Origin: Sepioteuthis lessoniana
Lineage: Eukaryota; Mollusca; Cephalopoda; Myopsida; Loliginidae
Assembly (NCBI GenBank): GCA_963585895.1
Contig: OY757904.1
Span: 68,630,365 to 68,694,364 of the forward strand
Length of the DNA: 64,000 bases
Direction of reading: 5' to 3'
Shown: positions 34,900-45,887 of the stretch, in pieces
Layout: each line of letters opens with the position of its first letter
Position numbering within the stretch: the first letter of the stretch is position 1
Position numbers and translations under genes: made by a program
The notes under the pieces: generated by a model
What the model saw: the letters and a program-made list of their open reading frames with translations, nothing else
What the model was told of the DNA's origin: nothing
The model's database searches: none

Positions 34900-35660
34900 T
34901 CCTTTTGTGACTCCCCTCCTCGCCCCCCAAAAAACCTACAGGAAAACATTTTATTTTTGAAATAACAACATTTTTTTAAAAATGTATCCCACCGCATTAA
35001 TAGCACGGAGATCGTTTTATATCATCTTTTACAGATTTCCAATTAGCTCTGACTGCAACAACACGTGAAATATCTTTTTTTTTCAATTGCAAAATTAACG
35101 TGTTTAATATTTAACATGCATTGACACTCCTCCGTGATTTTCTGCGAAGTTATATAAAGATCCTGCTCAATTTTATTTAATATTCTCGAACGAATGCCAT
35201 TATTGCAGCTGGCAGTCAATCCCGGAACATAAAACCATTTGAACATGTGAACGGATAAATCTTTTAAATTAAACCTTTCAAATTGTTGGTTTACATTTCC
35301 GGCAAAACGGACAAAATCCTCGTCTTTTGGTTTTCTTAATTTCACATACTTGTATTTGGTATGAAACCAACTGTTTCTTTCGCCAGAAATACCGAACACA
35401 ATTTTATAGTCTCGTCAAACGAAATATCGGATTTTTTGGTAAAATCAAATGTGTATACTTAGTTTTCTCGTCAATGCCAAGTTTTTGAAGCAACAAATTT
35501 ACTTTCTGTTCATCGGACCAAGAAGCACATCGTTTTGAAAAAAAATGGTCTCGATTCTTCGATAAAATGCTGGAAACATTATTCTTTCGTCTGGGCTATA
35601 CTTGGACTCAGAAATTGAATTTGCAATTCCTTCTGCCACACAAAAAAATTGAATTTCCTT
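34900..35660 (-). pseudogene. Gypsy gag remnant
   Basis: A 118-codon minus frame (35043-35399) plus broken frames up to about 35660 ('EQKVNLLLQKLG') look like gag of this clade: 'LRKPKDEDFVRFAGNVNQQF' and a run of charged helical sequence. No zinc knuckle is readable in the surviving part. Confidence 0.6.
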
Positions 35661-36367
35661 TATTTGTTTTTGATATTTCTAGTTGTTCTTTTCTAATTGC
35701 AATAAATTCTTTGTGCAAGCATTGTTGAGTCCTCTGTTGTTGAATCTCTGCTTCCGCTCGAACTTTAACTGCCAGTAAAAGGTCTTCTATAATGTACGAT
35801 TACTTTTAGGCACTCGACTCGAGCATTTTTTTAAATAGGCAATTTTTTGCTTGAGTCACACAAGTTGTGTTTAAAACGATAGAGAACGCAATTTATTTTT
35901 ACTGCCAAATCGTGAAAACAATACAAATTTTGAATAAATACTATTATTCAAATTTTTTTAGAACAATGCACTATTGTTCGTAAATTTGCGACAGTTTCAA
36001 ACCTATATCAAAATCACATTTTTTTCATTATCAGAACAAACGCACAGTTTTTCGTAAATATGAGACACACTTTCATACTCGAGTCACAATCACAAATAGT
36101 TGTTTTTTTGTTTCTTAAAAAAAAAAAAAACGAGCGCATAATAATGTTTTTTCAAAAGTCGCACAAAATATTTCTTTACGTTGACTCACATCTGTTAAAA
36201 AGAAATCAATAATTATTTTTTACTTTTCTTACTGGGATAACGTGAAAAAGAAATACTAGTCGTACACGTAGTTGACTGTACTTTTTTATGGTTTAGTTAA
36301 AACCAAGTTTTAAAACTCATTCGAAAATCGTCCATTTGTTAAAGGTCCATTTACTTTTAGGGAATAT

Positions 36368-36380
36368 ACTCGTCGCCAGC
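36368..36380 (-). other. Primer-binding-site-like sequence
   Basis: On the minus strand 'tggcgacgagtat' starts 2-3 nt inside the LTR end. TGG is the complement of the tRNA 3' CCA. I cannot assign the primer tRNA. Confidence 0.55.
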
Positions 36381-36381
36381 T

Positions 36382-36504
36382 TGTTATAACGTTTATTTCG
36401 TTAAACAAGAAAATAAGAAGTGGTTATTGTGGTGGTAATTAATCAAACATAGACCAGCACTCAGGAGGTATTCGATAAACGGTGTCAGTCCAAATCTGGG
36501 TCAC
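36382..36504 (-). repeat. 5' LTR, 3' half (split by Tx1-like LINE)
   Basis: Matches 30984-31103 of the 3' LTR, ending at 'aaatctgggtcac' (36492-36504), which is also the proposed target duplication of the LINE. Confidence 0.75.
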
Positions 36505-36599
36505 TTAATTTTCTCTTAATAAAAATTTAAATGACAAAAAGGAGCCAAAGCCTCAAGTTTTTTTTATGTGGGGAGGGGGTGAGACTGGGCTTACTTAAC

Positions 36600-37960
36600 T
36601 ATGAAACTAAGGGCTTCATAGCTTGGCACATTTGCCGACACATTCTTACAAAAAAATAGGGCAGTCATTCTTTACCAGACACGCCTCAACCTCTAAAATA
36701 CCGCAAGAGGATGAGGAGGGTAGGATGACTCAAACATTATCCCCTTTCATACAACCAGGCTTGCTGCATACACCCACCTTCTGTCGAATATTATGCAGTC
36801 CAAGCGTTTTCTATCGCATCTAATTTTGATTCTAAGCTAATGCCTATAAACCAAAATCAGATCACGATGAGAAAAAGTTTGCATCTTCATACAAGTCATT
36901 ATCCCTGCTACATCTAGAATCACGAGAAACAGCACGCAATTCTCATCTTGAAACTGAGGCAAAACGTTGTCAACGAGGTAACAAACGTCATGCAGAATGT
37001 GTTGATAGGGTTCGATATGGGCAGTTCACTCTCCGGCATGATTCCAAAATGAGTGAACTGGATCTCAGTAGTAGAAGGCATGCTCAGCCGTTTCTTCTAA
37101 GCCACTGCTATAGCGAGGACAGTCAAGCATGTCTACCAGGAGAGTTTTTTAGCTCAAGCCGTATAGAGGCAAAACGTTCTGTGCAAGCAATAATATGAGT
37201 AAGAACTCGACTTTATTCAAGACGCCCAAATCTGGCACCCAATTTCAATGCGAGCGAAATTTATCCATTGACCAGCCAATGCGATCTACGAGAGAATCGG
37301 AAGCGGAGACAACAACTAGTGCCCTATACAGTTTCTCTCGAGACTCGAATGGTAACATGACAGAGGAAGGTTGCAAAAGGCCAGACGACATTCGCAGACA
37401 AACGGTGCTTCGCCCCTCAGCTTAAGTTAACCTTCAGTTTTGTGCTCTTACTTAAGGCGAGGAAAAGTATCGCTTGCCTTTCGTCTCCACGCCGTGTCCT
37501 TTGCTAAGGATTGGCCCAAGTAAGCCAGTATTTCAGCGAACCAGTAGTTCTCTAGATAAGGCCTACCTTGAACCCTATTGCGCAAACACTGACAAAAGCC
37601 CTGCTTACAGACCATTAGCCCTCGGCCTCTCCAAATTACTTTGGAGAGGGATCGTTGAAGCGCCAATCAATGGTTCTTTGACAGAGAAAGTACAGACAAA
37701 TGGTAAAGGGAAGATGTACATGGCGCTCACCTCCACCCTGCCCTTTAAGAACAACCGCCTTCTAAGCCAGGTACGCAAATGGGCATCTAACCTGGCCTGT
37801 ACTTCCGACCAATTTCGCTCCAGTCGGAGCCCGGGCCCGAACCATACTGAGATGGGGACGGGTCCTTCACTTCAGCGGATAGGGGCTGGCAGGGGTATGC
37901 CACCTCTCCAGGTACCTAATCACAAGACCTTAGTTCTTCTCAAAGTTGATCTTGGCCCCT
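36600..37960 (-). pseudogene. Tx1-like ORF2 C-terminal region, decayed
   Basis: Minus-strand pieces: LAKDTAWRRKASDTFPRLK (37448-37510), the Cys-His motif remnant GLEETAEHAFYY near 37080, SHRDLIL, IRCDRKRLDCIIFDRRWVYA and, at the end, ESSYPPHP. The cysteine knuckle has lost residues. From memory these match the C-terminus of Tx1-like LINE proteins. Confidence 0.75.
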
Positions 37961-39210
37961 GCTATCTGCTCCTATCTCGCAACTGCCTTCTTTACAGCCT
38001 TTATGTCCAAACGGCAGGACACATCGGACATCATTGTCGAGAGAGGGCCAGCAAAAAGAATGTCATGCAGGGCCGGCTTTGACTTCTTTTCACTAAGCCT
38101 TCGGAGCAGGGGCTCCTAAGCAAAGACGTAGAGAAGAGGAGACAGGGGGCAACCTTGCCGGACAGATCACTCAATCGAGAAATCCTCCCTGCGCTTCCCG
38201 TTCATCTGCACCACTGCCTGCAGGTTGTGGTACATCATGCTAATCCACTTGCAGAACTCCGGTTTCATTTGTGTGGTTCCAAAAACTGTCGCCAAGAACC
38301 TATGGTCAACCCTATCGAAGGCCTTGGACTGATCAAAATTTATCAGTACGGTTTCGATGCCGTCTTTTAACCCCTCTAGGACCTTGTTCCTCAAGTGCAA
38401 CTTTTCTTGGATTGATATTTCCTTCACAGCGTAGATATTCTCAGGTTCGATCAGATCGCTAATGACAAGCTGCAAACGGGCCAAAATCTTTAATTTTCTG
38501 TTGAGCAGAGTTATGCGCCTTTAGTCTTCTAAGTCCTCCCAAACAAACCTGCCACCTTTCTTTAGCAATGTGATATTGCCCTTGGTAACACTACCAGGGA
38601 TGGTTTCCTAGGTAAACCAGGGGTTGAACATATCTTTCAGAATAGGTACAAATATGTGCGGCAGCCCAAAGTAGACTTCGAAGAGCAATCCATCTCGTCC
38701 TGGCAATTTTTTTAGGCCAACCTGCATTAAAGCATCATGGACTTTGCATTCAGTTAGTCGCTTCAGCTTTCCGAATGCCGGAAAGTGGGCTTAATAGGTA
38801 CTAAGTTCCTGAACCGGGAAGACGGGACAGTGAACAAAGCGATCACAGATGTGTGCCCGAAAGGCCTTACGCATCTCGCAATTCGTCCGGAGCACGTGCC
38901 AGTTCGAGGACTTGATCGATTCGATAAACTATACTTCTCCCCCACACGCAACACGTTGCATGCCACCGCTTCATTGAAAACTCTTTTTTAACCTAGATCT
39001 AACTACGTATCCCTTGTAGCGCTCGCTAGCCTAACGCCCAAGTTCTCGTCTACCTAAATCTACGCTTAGGGAACCTTCCTTTCCACCGCCCATGAAAACT
39101 TATCTTCCATAGATTTTGCCGTGACCGTATTTGATGGCAAATATCTAATCCTATTATTCCCGGTAACCGCCCCCACTAAGGGCCACTGAACTAGGGATTC
39201 CTGCCGGTCC
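37960..39210 (-). pseudogene. Tx1-like reverse transcriptase, decayed
   Basis: Minus frame 38167-38484 carries RT motif A, VLINFDQSKAFDRVDHRF (catalytic Asp codon at 38334), then the fingers-palm segment FCKWISMMYHNLQAVVQMNG and, in another frame, a QGCPLSP-type motif. The expected FADD box lies where 'FAGPLST' joins 'RLDIKAVKKAV' near 38000, and appears to have been lost in a short deletion. Confidence 0.8.
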
Positions 39211-39219
39211 CAGAAATCT

Positions 39220-40060
39220 CTTATCTCCAGTAAAAAGTTATTGAACTTCCAGTAGCCGGCATATTATTTAACTGCAGACTGATACTTACAAGTCTATGGT
39301 CAGTCCACGCTACATAGTGAAACGTGGGAGACCTAACAAAATCAGTGGCAGCTCTTCTAACTCTCTGTACGGATAGGATCTGACACAGCCAGGGGACGAA
39401 GCTTCTAGGTGCATCCACATTTCCTTCCCTGGGTGATCCAGACGAAACGTCTCGACCAAGTCATAGCTAGCCATAAAATCGATCAGGTTGCTTTTACACC
39501 TTCCTGACCCTCTAGCTTCCCTTCTGAACCTGTCTATCTTGAGATCACAGATCGCATTCAAGTCGCCCATTAAAACTAACTGCTTCGGATTGTCGAGGAA
39601 CGGCGCCAACCACCGATAAAAATAAACCCTCTATACAGCGACATTGGGCGTATAAACTGCGACCACCCGGAACTCAAAACTTTTACGGAAACATCAGCCA
39701 CACCCAGCCGGTCCCCTATTCATCTTCAAGAGCTTAATTTACATCGGCATTAAGGCTGCGTCTAATTAGCAGAGAGACACCAACACTGCTAACGCTTCCG
39801 TATGCTGAGAGGATGATGTAGTCATCGTCCAGCACTCGTCAGTCAGCGGCGAAAATGAAGTGATTTTCCTGCACAGCAGCAACATCCTCACTGATGTTCG
39901 AGAGTTGCCAAGCTAGCACGCACACTTACTTGGATCCCTCAGTCCCCTTGCATTCGAAGAGGTAAGATTAAGTGCCATCAAACCCGCTAACCTTACTCAC
40001 TGTCGACTTCGGGACGGAAATCCTCGGGGTGCATATCTCAGGGAACTGGTACGAGCTCAG
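39220..40060 (-). pseudogene. Tx1-like apurinic-type endonuclease domain, decayed
   Basis: The LINE endonuclease nicks the target to start reverse transcription. Minus frames read VLMGDLNAICDLKIDRFRRE (the GDxN catalytic block, near 39560), FRLDHPGKEMWMHLEASSPG and a 'YVAWTDHRLVSISLQL' stretch with the terminal D-H pair. The N-terminal part near 39840-39960 ('NARGLRDPSKCA') is broken by shifts. Confidence 0.8.
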
Positions 40061-40649
40061 AAGTTACTCGGCCATCTCTAGCCACACCACCGACATCTTC
40101 AATTTTAGGACCTGTAAAAAGATGGGTAAACATAAAAGGGACTCGCTCTGAACAATATGCTAATTCATTCTTGAGGGAGGGTACTCCATTTCCGCTAATT
40201 TTATATCCGCTCGACTGGCCTTATCTCAGAGGTACCATACTGCTATTGCGCGGCTTTAGGTTGAGCGAAATAAGGGGGGCCCATGGGTGCACAACTAAAA
40301 AAATATTCCTTTTGAAATGTTATTTTGGTCAATTTTTTAAAGTCTAGGAGTGGCTTTTGTGCTCAGCGGAGTGGAAAGTCCACTGAAAGTCCTTCAGCTT
40401 CCGCAGAACACAGAGCGACTCCTAAAAGTTCTCGAGAGTCACTTTTGATTGTGACTGATTTAGTTCTGTGGTGATATGTAGGGTATGAGGGTTTCGGGGA
40501 GAGTTTATTTAGTGATCTGAATCGGGAGAACAGCCTGAGAGGTAAAAGAGAGAGAGGAAAGTTGGTGAGAGGGGAATTCCGTGATGAAGGGATTGTTGCG
40601 GTGGGTTTGTTGAAGCGGGGATTGTTAGGTTATTTTGGTGGTGATTGTT

Positions 40650-42150
40650 TAGGTATCTTCTATTTGTATTAGGGGCTGTTGTGATGTGAATTTTTGGGGT
40701 GACTGGGGAGGGATGATTTTTTTTCTGTAGTGGGGTTGGGCTGGGAAAATTTTTGTATGTGTTTCCCTTCTGTTCCTGCGCTTTTTGAGGTTTGTAGCAG
40801 TCTCTATATTCTCAGGCTGTTCTCCTTCCCTTATTTTTCTGTTTTGCATTTTTTCAGTGTTTTTTTTTTCTTTTTTTTTTTTTCCTGGATGATGGGGCTA
40901 GATGGACTGCTATGGTTTCTGTTGTTGGTGTTTCTGATGGCTTTTCTATTGTTTTCTTTTCTGTTGTTGTTTCTGTTGTTTTTTATTACCAATGCTTCTT
41001 GACTGCTGCTGGTGTTGCTACTGCTGGTGGTGGTGGTGGTGATGATGATGATGATGATTCTTATGTTGATTTTATTATTATTATTATTGTTGTTGTTTTA
41101 GTTCTATTTGCAGGTTTCTTTTCCCTTGTGAACTGGGTCCATCCTTTTCCCGAATTGTTTGGAGGGTCCCCAGGATACAGGCTAGATATACTGCCGCCTT
41201 TGCCATTGTTGTTGTTGGTGGTGGTGGTGGAGGGGTGTTTCCAGATGTCCCAGTTACTTACAAGACCAGCAGAGTGGCCTCCTTCCATCGACTACTACAA
41301 TCATCTGCTGTTCTTTGTAAGCAAAGGTGTGAGGGGTGGCCTGGAAACACCCTATTAAGGAATACTTTGAGGACGTAGTCACCGATTGCCATCCCGTCAG
41401 TCGCACTTACAGGGCGGACATCTTTCACGTTACCATACGCATTGAGGTAGGCGGCGAGGACACCTCGATTAAGTTGCACTAGGACGTTGCGCACGGTGAC
41501 TTTTATTCGGAATTTCCTTGATATTCTGTTTGGAGCCGGAATTATTTGATATAAATGTTACTCCCGGCTATTTTGACTGCAAGCTCATCAGAGGGCAGCA
41601 GGACATCCCAGGTGGTGAAGTGTCGCCGGCAGTAGCACCAGACTAGGATTACTCTTGAGGATTTCTATAAATGTTTCTATCGTGACTCCGGCCAGTCTCC
41701 GTGTCCTCAAGTGTGCCACAATGAAGGACAGGGTCTTTGGCTCTGTTTTTGTCACAAGGTAGGGGATGGGCAGGATAATGTTGTCCTTGAATTAGGGGAC
41801 AGATTTGCCAACCCTGTCCTTCTCGTGCTTCTTGGGATATTTTTTTCTTTATTAACCCGGAGAGTGGCTAGCTGGTGTTTTCTGGTCTGGTGGAATGGAG
41901 CTGACCGGGAGCGATATTTCCTTGATTCTTTGTATACCCGGTAGCGAAGGCCATTCGGAAGATGTGGAAGGTTTAGCTACCGACTTTTCCTGTTTGTTGG
42001 GTCGTTATCAAAAAGTCTATTTGGGTGATGGTGTCTTCCTACATAGTTGCTTGAGGCATCTAGGAGGACAGATGGTTACCTGCTCGAGGAGGCAGTTGTT
42101 GCTACTGTTGCTGATGGTAGGTGTGGAAGAGGGGTATGAATATGATGTAT
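40650..42150 (-). pseudogene. Tx1-like ORF1 (gag-like) remnant with zinc knuckle
   Basis: ORF1 proteins bind the LINE RNA. The minus frame near 41258-41494 reads VRNVLVQLNRGVLAAYLNAYG and MAIGDYVLKV. After a shift, RRPLCWSCK is followed by a stop and LGH, a CCHC knuckle broken in its middle. The distal part is low-complexity, with CAA/CCA and GAT/ATT-type triplet runs. Further upstream frames ('PKTLSFIVAHLRTRRLAGVT') fit the N-terminal half. Confidence 0.7.
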
Positions 42151-42316
42151 GACTGTGAAAAAAGAGGGGAAAAGGATGAAGAAAAATATGATCACGCAAG
42201 CGCCTGGGTTTAATATGGATTAAACTTGAGCACAAAGGACAACAAACAAAACCTACTAGGGATAACACGATGTGTATCAGTCCACGCGTGCGTCTGCATA
42301 ACTGACAAAAATGTCA

Positions 42317-42413
42317 AAATCTGGTTCACCGGTACTAATTTATTAACTATGTATATACACAGTGAGATAACACATTTTAATTCTACGGGAGATACAAGTT
42401 TACCTCCAAAACA
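42317..42413 (-). repeat. 5' LTR, 5' half (other side of the LINE)
   Basis: On the minus strand it starts TGTTTTGGAGGTAAAC and matches 31091-31191 of the 3' LTR. The two 5' LTR pieces, with the 13-nt duplication counted once, add to about 207 nt against 208 nt for the intact 3' LTR. Confidence 0.7.
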
Positions 42414-42540
42414 TGAAATAGATGAAATGGGTTGACATGTCATTAACATCGAGCAATCAGTAAATCTGACTCAAAATGTCATACGATAATTGATTTTCTA
42501 ATGTAAGGGATATAACAGTTTTCGTAGGCCAAATACATTC
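42414..42540. repeat. Target repeat, right flank of Gypsy
   Basis: 'gggttgacatgtcattaaca' and 'gcaatcagtaaatc' match blocks at 14807-14850 and 56505-56540. Confidence 0.5.
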
Positions 42541-42569
42541 TTGTAGAATAAAGGTGGTGGTATTAATTA

Positions 42570-42710
42570 AACTTTAGCTGAATTTTTAGCATTCCCAAGG
42601 GTATAATTCAGAAAGTAAACGCAATAGTGTGACTGAATCAGAACTCGCACTCCACCATTTCGCAGTCAAGCCTATTTGTCACTATACCATGAGATAATGA
42701 TTAAAACTGT
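42570..42710 (-). repeat. SINE head, minus strand
   Basis: The minus strand reads 'ctcatggtatagtgacaaat' (A-box-like), 'gagtgcgagttctgattc' (B-box-like), 'cactattgcgtttactttct' and 'attatacccttggg', as in the 33.8 kb SINE. Confidence 0.75.
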
Positions 42711-43600
42711 GGAAAAATATTTTAAATAAGAGTTTAATTACTGTGAAAATATTTTAAGGAAAATTATAATAAGCCTATTTCATAAAATAGCCTTATTATT
42801 TTTGGTATAATTTTTAAGTTTGTTGAATGGTCGAAAAATACAAAAGCAAGTAAAACAGAAAAAAACCTCAAGCCTATGACTCCATAGAAATGTTTCAGTT
42901 ATTAGGGCACACAGTTCTTCAGTTATGTACTCTTCGAGTTGACGATTTGCGTTTGATTGGAATAATAACATACTGCCAAAGCAAGCATTAATCTGATTCC
43001 TCGGTGACGAATATCGCCTATTCAACTCTAACATTGCGCCTGGAACTGTTGGCAGTAATATGATTTATGGGAGAGACTTACAATTGAGTAAGGCTGGCCA
43101 TAGCATTCTTTATAGAAGCGATGTTGCTGGAGACGTTTCTCCATTCCCCGAGTCTCCAATTATAGAGACATTAACCTCATTGTGAGAGTTTACAGCGGTG
43201 TGAAATCGTGTAGATTAATTCTCTCTTACCTCAATGGATCGAACCCATTTAAACTTGCATTCACTCACCTGGGACTGTGGGGAAATCAATTATTCGATAT
43301 TATGTGGATTAGAAACGCGGTTGAATTTCAAACTGTATTGTACTTATGAATATATGGGTGAAAGATATTGGCAGTTTGGAAGGAAAGTAGTTGAGTGTAA
43401 AAGAGGTCTTTTGTTCATATATGGAATAAGGAATAAGTGAAAAATACGTATATTATGATTTGATATTTTGTCAGATATTTAATGTGAGAAATGATTAGTG
43501 TTATACTTTAAAAGATTGTTTTTAACCTGTTTCACTCTCTTTAACTCTCTTCGTTACCGTTGTTTTCACGTACATTTTCTCTCTCTTTCTTTTTTTTCCT
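42711..43600. other. No recognised gene
   Basis: AT-rich, with a few short open frames and no motif I recognise. Confidence 0.4.
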
Positions 43601-43622
43601 CACTTTCCTTTTGTCTGTCTTT

Positions 43623-43623
<1 letters not shown>

Positions 43624-43707
<84 letters not shown>
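43624..43707. repeat. (CA)n(TA)n microsatellite
   Basis: A CA run is joined to a TA run. The plus-strand LINE cluster begins just downstream. Confidence 0.95.
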
Positions 43708-43709
<2 letters not shown>

Positions 43710-43714
43710 AACAA

Positions 43715-44235
43715 GCAGATTCACTGGGAATGGTGCAAGATATTGAAATTTTACCATACGAAAAAATGGTATATGCACAACCCAGCAGCTGTCCTGGAAA
43801 AGGAGACATAGAAACTCCTTTGGATTTTTTATATACAAACGGATGACCTAATCTCGCCCAGACGAAGAGGCCTTATAATAATCAACACGAAAAAGAGAAA
43901 ATATGAATATTTGTGGACTTTTCTGTCTGGACTGACCACTGAGTAAAATGGAAATAAATCGAAAAGCAGGATGAGTACATCGACTTTGCTAGGGAATTGG
44001 AAAAACTGTGAAACATGAAAGAAGCGATTATAACAATTGTAATTGGTGCTCTTGGTACAATCAACGAAAGATAAGTAAAAGGACTGGAAGACTTGAAAAT
44101 AACAAAACGAATGGAGACCATCCAAACTACTTCATTATTGATATCGGCCAAAATAGTGAGAGTCGTTCGGGAGACTTGAGTAGACATGCCGTCACTCACA
44201 ATCCAGTGAAAGACCGACAGCGAACGCTATAATGA
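43715..44235 (+). pseudogene. RLE-type LINE 3' copy 1 of plus cluster
   Basis: Fragments: KWYMHNPAAVLEKET, then 'TDDLISPRRRGLIIINTKK' (a decayed version of the endonuclease RPD block), 'ELEKL', 'VIGALGTINER', and 'QTPVKD'-like end. Frames shift several times. No microsatellite tail remains before the next copy begins. Confidence 0.75.
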
Positions 44236-44641
44236 AAAAGATTCTAAGAACAAACGGATCACCTAATCCCGACCAGAAGACCGGGATTAGGTGAAGACCT
44301 CATAATAATCATCAACAAAAAAAGAGAATCTGCAAAATTGAAGGAAAGTGAAAAGAAAGATAAGTACCTCGACCTTGCTAGAGAACTGAAAAATCTGTGG
44401 AACATGAAAATAACGATTGTGCAAATTGTGATTGGTGCCTTAGGCACAATAACTAAAGGATTATTAAAAGGCCTGGAGGACTTGGAAGTTGGCGGACGGG
44501 TAGAGACTATCCAAACGACAGCATTGCTGAGTACGGCCAGAATTCTGAGACGAGTCCTGGAGACCTGAGGAGACTTGCTGTCACTCAAACTACAGGGAAA
44601 AACCATCAGCTACCACTGATGTGGAAAACTCTAAAGGAGTA

Positions 44642-44719
<78 letters not shown>

Positions 44720-44765
44720 AAGAAGAAGAAGAAGAAGAAGAAGAAGAAGAAGAAGAAGAAGAAGA
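44236..44765 (+). pseudogene. RLE-type LINE 3' copy 2 with (AAT)n(AAG)n tail
   Basis: The best-read C-terminus of this family. The 76-codon frame 44338-44568 reads KESEKKDKYLDLARELKNLW, NMKITIVQIVIGALGTITKG, LLKGLEDLEVGGRVETIQTT and ALLSTARILRRVLET. In family members this follows a K/RPD...D restriction-like endonuclease centre, as in R2/R4/Dong-type elements. The tail is (AAT)n at 44641-44690 then (AAG)n to 44765. The 44-codon poly-Lys frame is a tail artefact. The 5' end carries a small perfect hairpin (44262-44293). Confidence 0.85.
44641..44765. repeat. (AAT)n(AAG)n microsatellite (LINE tail)
   Basis: About 50 nt of AAT and about 75 nt of AAG, immediately after a LINE 3' end. Confidence 0.95.
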
Positions 44766-45793
44766 CAGCAGTATTTAAGATTTCACGGATGCATCAATAC
44801 GAGGAGCAAAGTCAACAGAACAAAAAATGAATAATTACAGTGAACAATAACTTCACTAACAAGTGTATGGAGATTTCAATTGACAAACTGACGAAGTGTC
44901 AGACTAGAAGACTTGGATGTGGCTCGAAAGAGGATACTTTATTATTGAAACTGAATATCTTCTGATAGCAGCACAAAACAACGCCATAAGGACAAAATAT
45001 TTTGGGAATTTCTCAAGAAATTTAATTTGGACCGTACTACATCATGATATATGCATAAACTAGAATCCGTCTTTGAGAATGAGACACAAAACATTATCTG
45101 GGACTTTGAGATGAAAATAGATCACCTAATCCCTGTCAAAAGAACAGACCAAGTAATAATTAACAGAAAGCTGAGATATTGACGAACCAGCTGACCACAG
45201 AGGGAAAATCAACGGTAGAGAAAAAAGAGAGAATTGAATCTTACCATTGAACTGAAAATTGTGAAGCAAAAAAGTTATACTGATAACACTTGCAATTTGC
45301 GCGATTGGAACAGTTTTCAGAGGATCGGAAATGGAGCTAGAAGAGTTGAAAATCGGTAGACGGGGGTTCCCGCGGACTTTCTCGAAACCTTTGTATGACA
45401 CTAGACCTTGCTGTCTAGTTCAAGCCATAACCCGGCATACGTGCCTAGACTCACATTTGGGTTCGTGAAACTGCTTGCCTCATCAGGCTCACATTGCACC
45501 AAGTGAGCCGATGAGCAGCATAGACCAACAGGGTTCGAGTCTCAGCTTGTTCCCGACCTTCACCTCCCCTTTATCCCCACTTTAATCGGCCTTCGGGCTT
45601 TTGACCATGTGTCAAGTCGTGTCTCGTGGGAGGCAGCAACAAATAAAGAAAATCGGTAGACGAATTCAAACAATCCAATTTTAGCGTTGCTGAGACCGGC
45701 TAGAATAATGAGAAGAATCCTCGAGACCTGAGGATTCTTCTTGTTCCTCAAACTCCAGAGAAAAACCATCAGCTAACGCTGATGTAACAAACT
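44766..45793 (+). pseudogene. RLE-type LINE 3' copy 3, interrupted by a SINE-like insert
   Basis: Pieces: 'TWMWLERGYFIIETEYLLIA' (upstream linker), 'ESVFENETQNIIWDFEMKID', 'ALLRPARIMRRILET', with the middle zinc-knuckle segment deleted. It is split by a 285-nt insertion (45363-45647). The following tail is a long AAT-type run. Confidence 0.75.
45363..45647 (+). repeat. Short retroposon-like insertion with 15-bp target duplication
   Basis: GAAAATCGGTAGACG occurs at 45348-45362 and again at 45648-45662, precisely bracketing 285 nt of GC-richer sequence foreign to the LINE. Inside is a B-box-like 'gggttcgagtctc' (45533) and it ends 'aacaaataaa'. It is unlike the other SINEs in the window. I infer a SINE of another family; a 5' promoter A box is not clear. 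Confidence 0.75.
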
Positions 45794-45823
45794 AATAATA
45801 ATAGATAATAATAATAATAATAG

Positions 45824-45872
<49 letters not shown>

Positions 45873-45887
45873 CAATAATAATAATAA
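45794..45887. repeat. (AAT)n microsatellite (LINE tail)
   Basis: An AAT run of about 90 nt with a few TAG and CAA units, directly after LINE copy 3. Confidence 0.95.

Larger units (their letters stand above)
36505..42316 (-). mobile_element. Full-length but dead Tx1-like LINE
   Basis: A minus-strand non-LTR element with remnants of ORF1 (about 40650-42150) and ORF2 (about 36600-40060), inserted in the Gypsy 5' LTR. A 13-nt direct repeat with one mismatch flanks it (36492-36504 and 42317-42329). Numerous stops, shifts and small deletions are present throughout. Boundaries rest on the LTR comparison with 31 kb. Confidence 0.7.
30984..42413 (-). mobile_element. Gypsy-type LTR retrotransposon with nested SINEs and a Tx1-like LINE
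   Basis: A minus-strand LTR element with order 5' LTR, PBS, gag, protease, reverse transcriptase, RNase H, integrase, polypurine tract, 3' LTR. Its own sequence is about 5.3 kb once three later insertions are removed: a SINE (33817-34110), an inverted SINE pair (31616-31856) and a Tx1-like LINE (36505-42316). Key catalytic residues are mutated and frames are broken, so it is inactive. Family resemblance (from memory) is to Mag/K02A2.6-type Gypsy elements. Left flank 30964-30983 and right flank 42414-42470 together resemble the continuous sequence at 56473-56540, a likely paralogous empty site. Confidence 0.8.

Noticed and set aside
37474..38082. 202-codon plus-strand frame, possible gene
   Set aside because: It is the antisense shadow of the minus-strand Tx1-like reverse transcriptase region.
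30984..42413. A 4-6 bp target duplication for the Gypsy element
   Set aside because: 'cataa' on the left and 'tgaaa' on the right do not match; if one existed it has eroded.
44621..44830. Poly-Asn/poly-Lys open frame
   Set aside because: It is the translation of an AAT/AAG microsatellite at a LINE tail.
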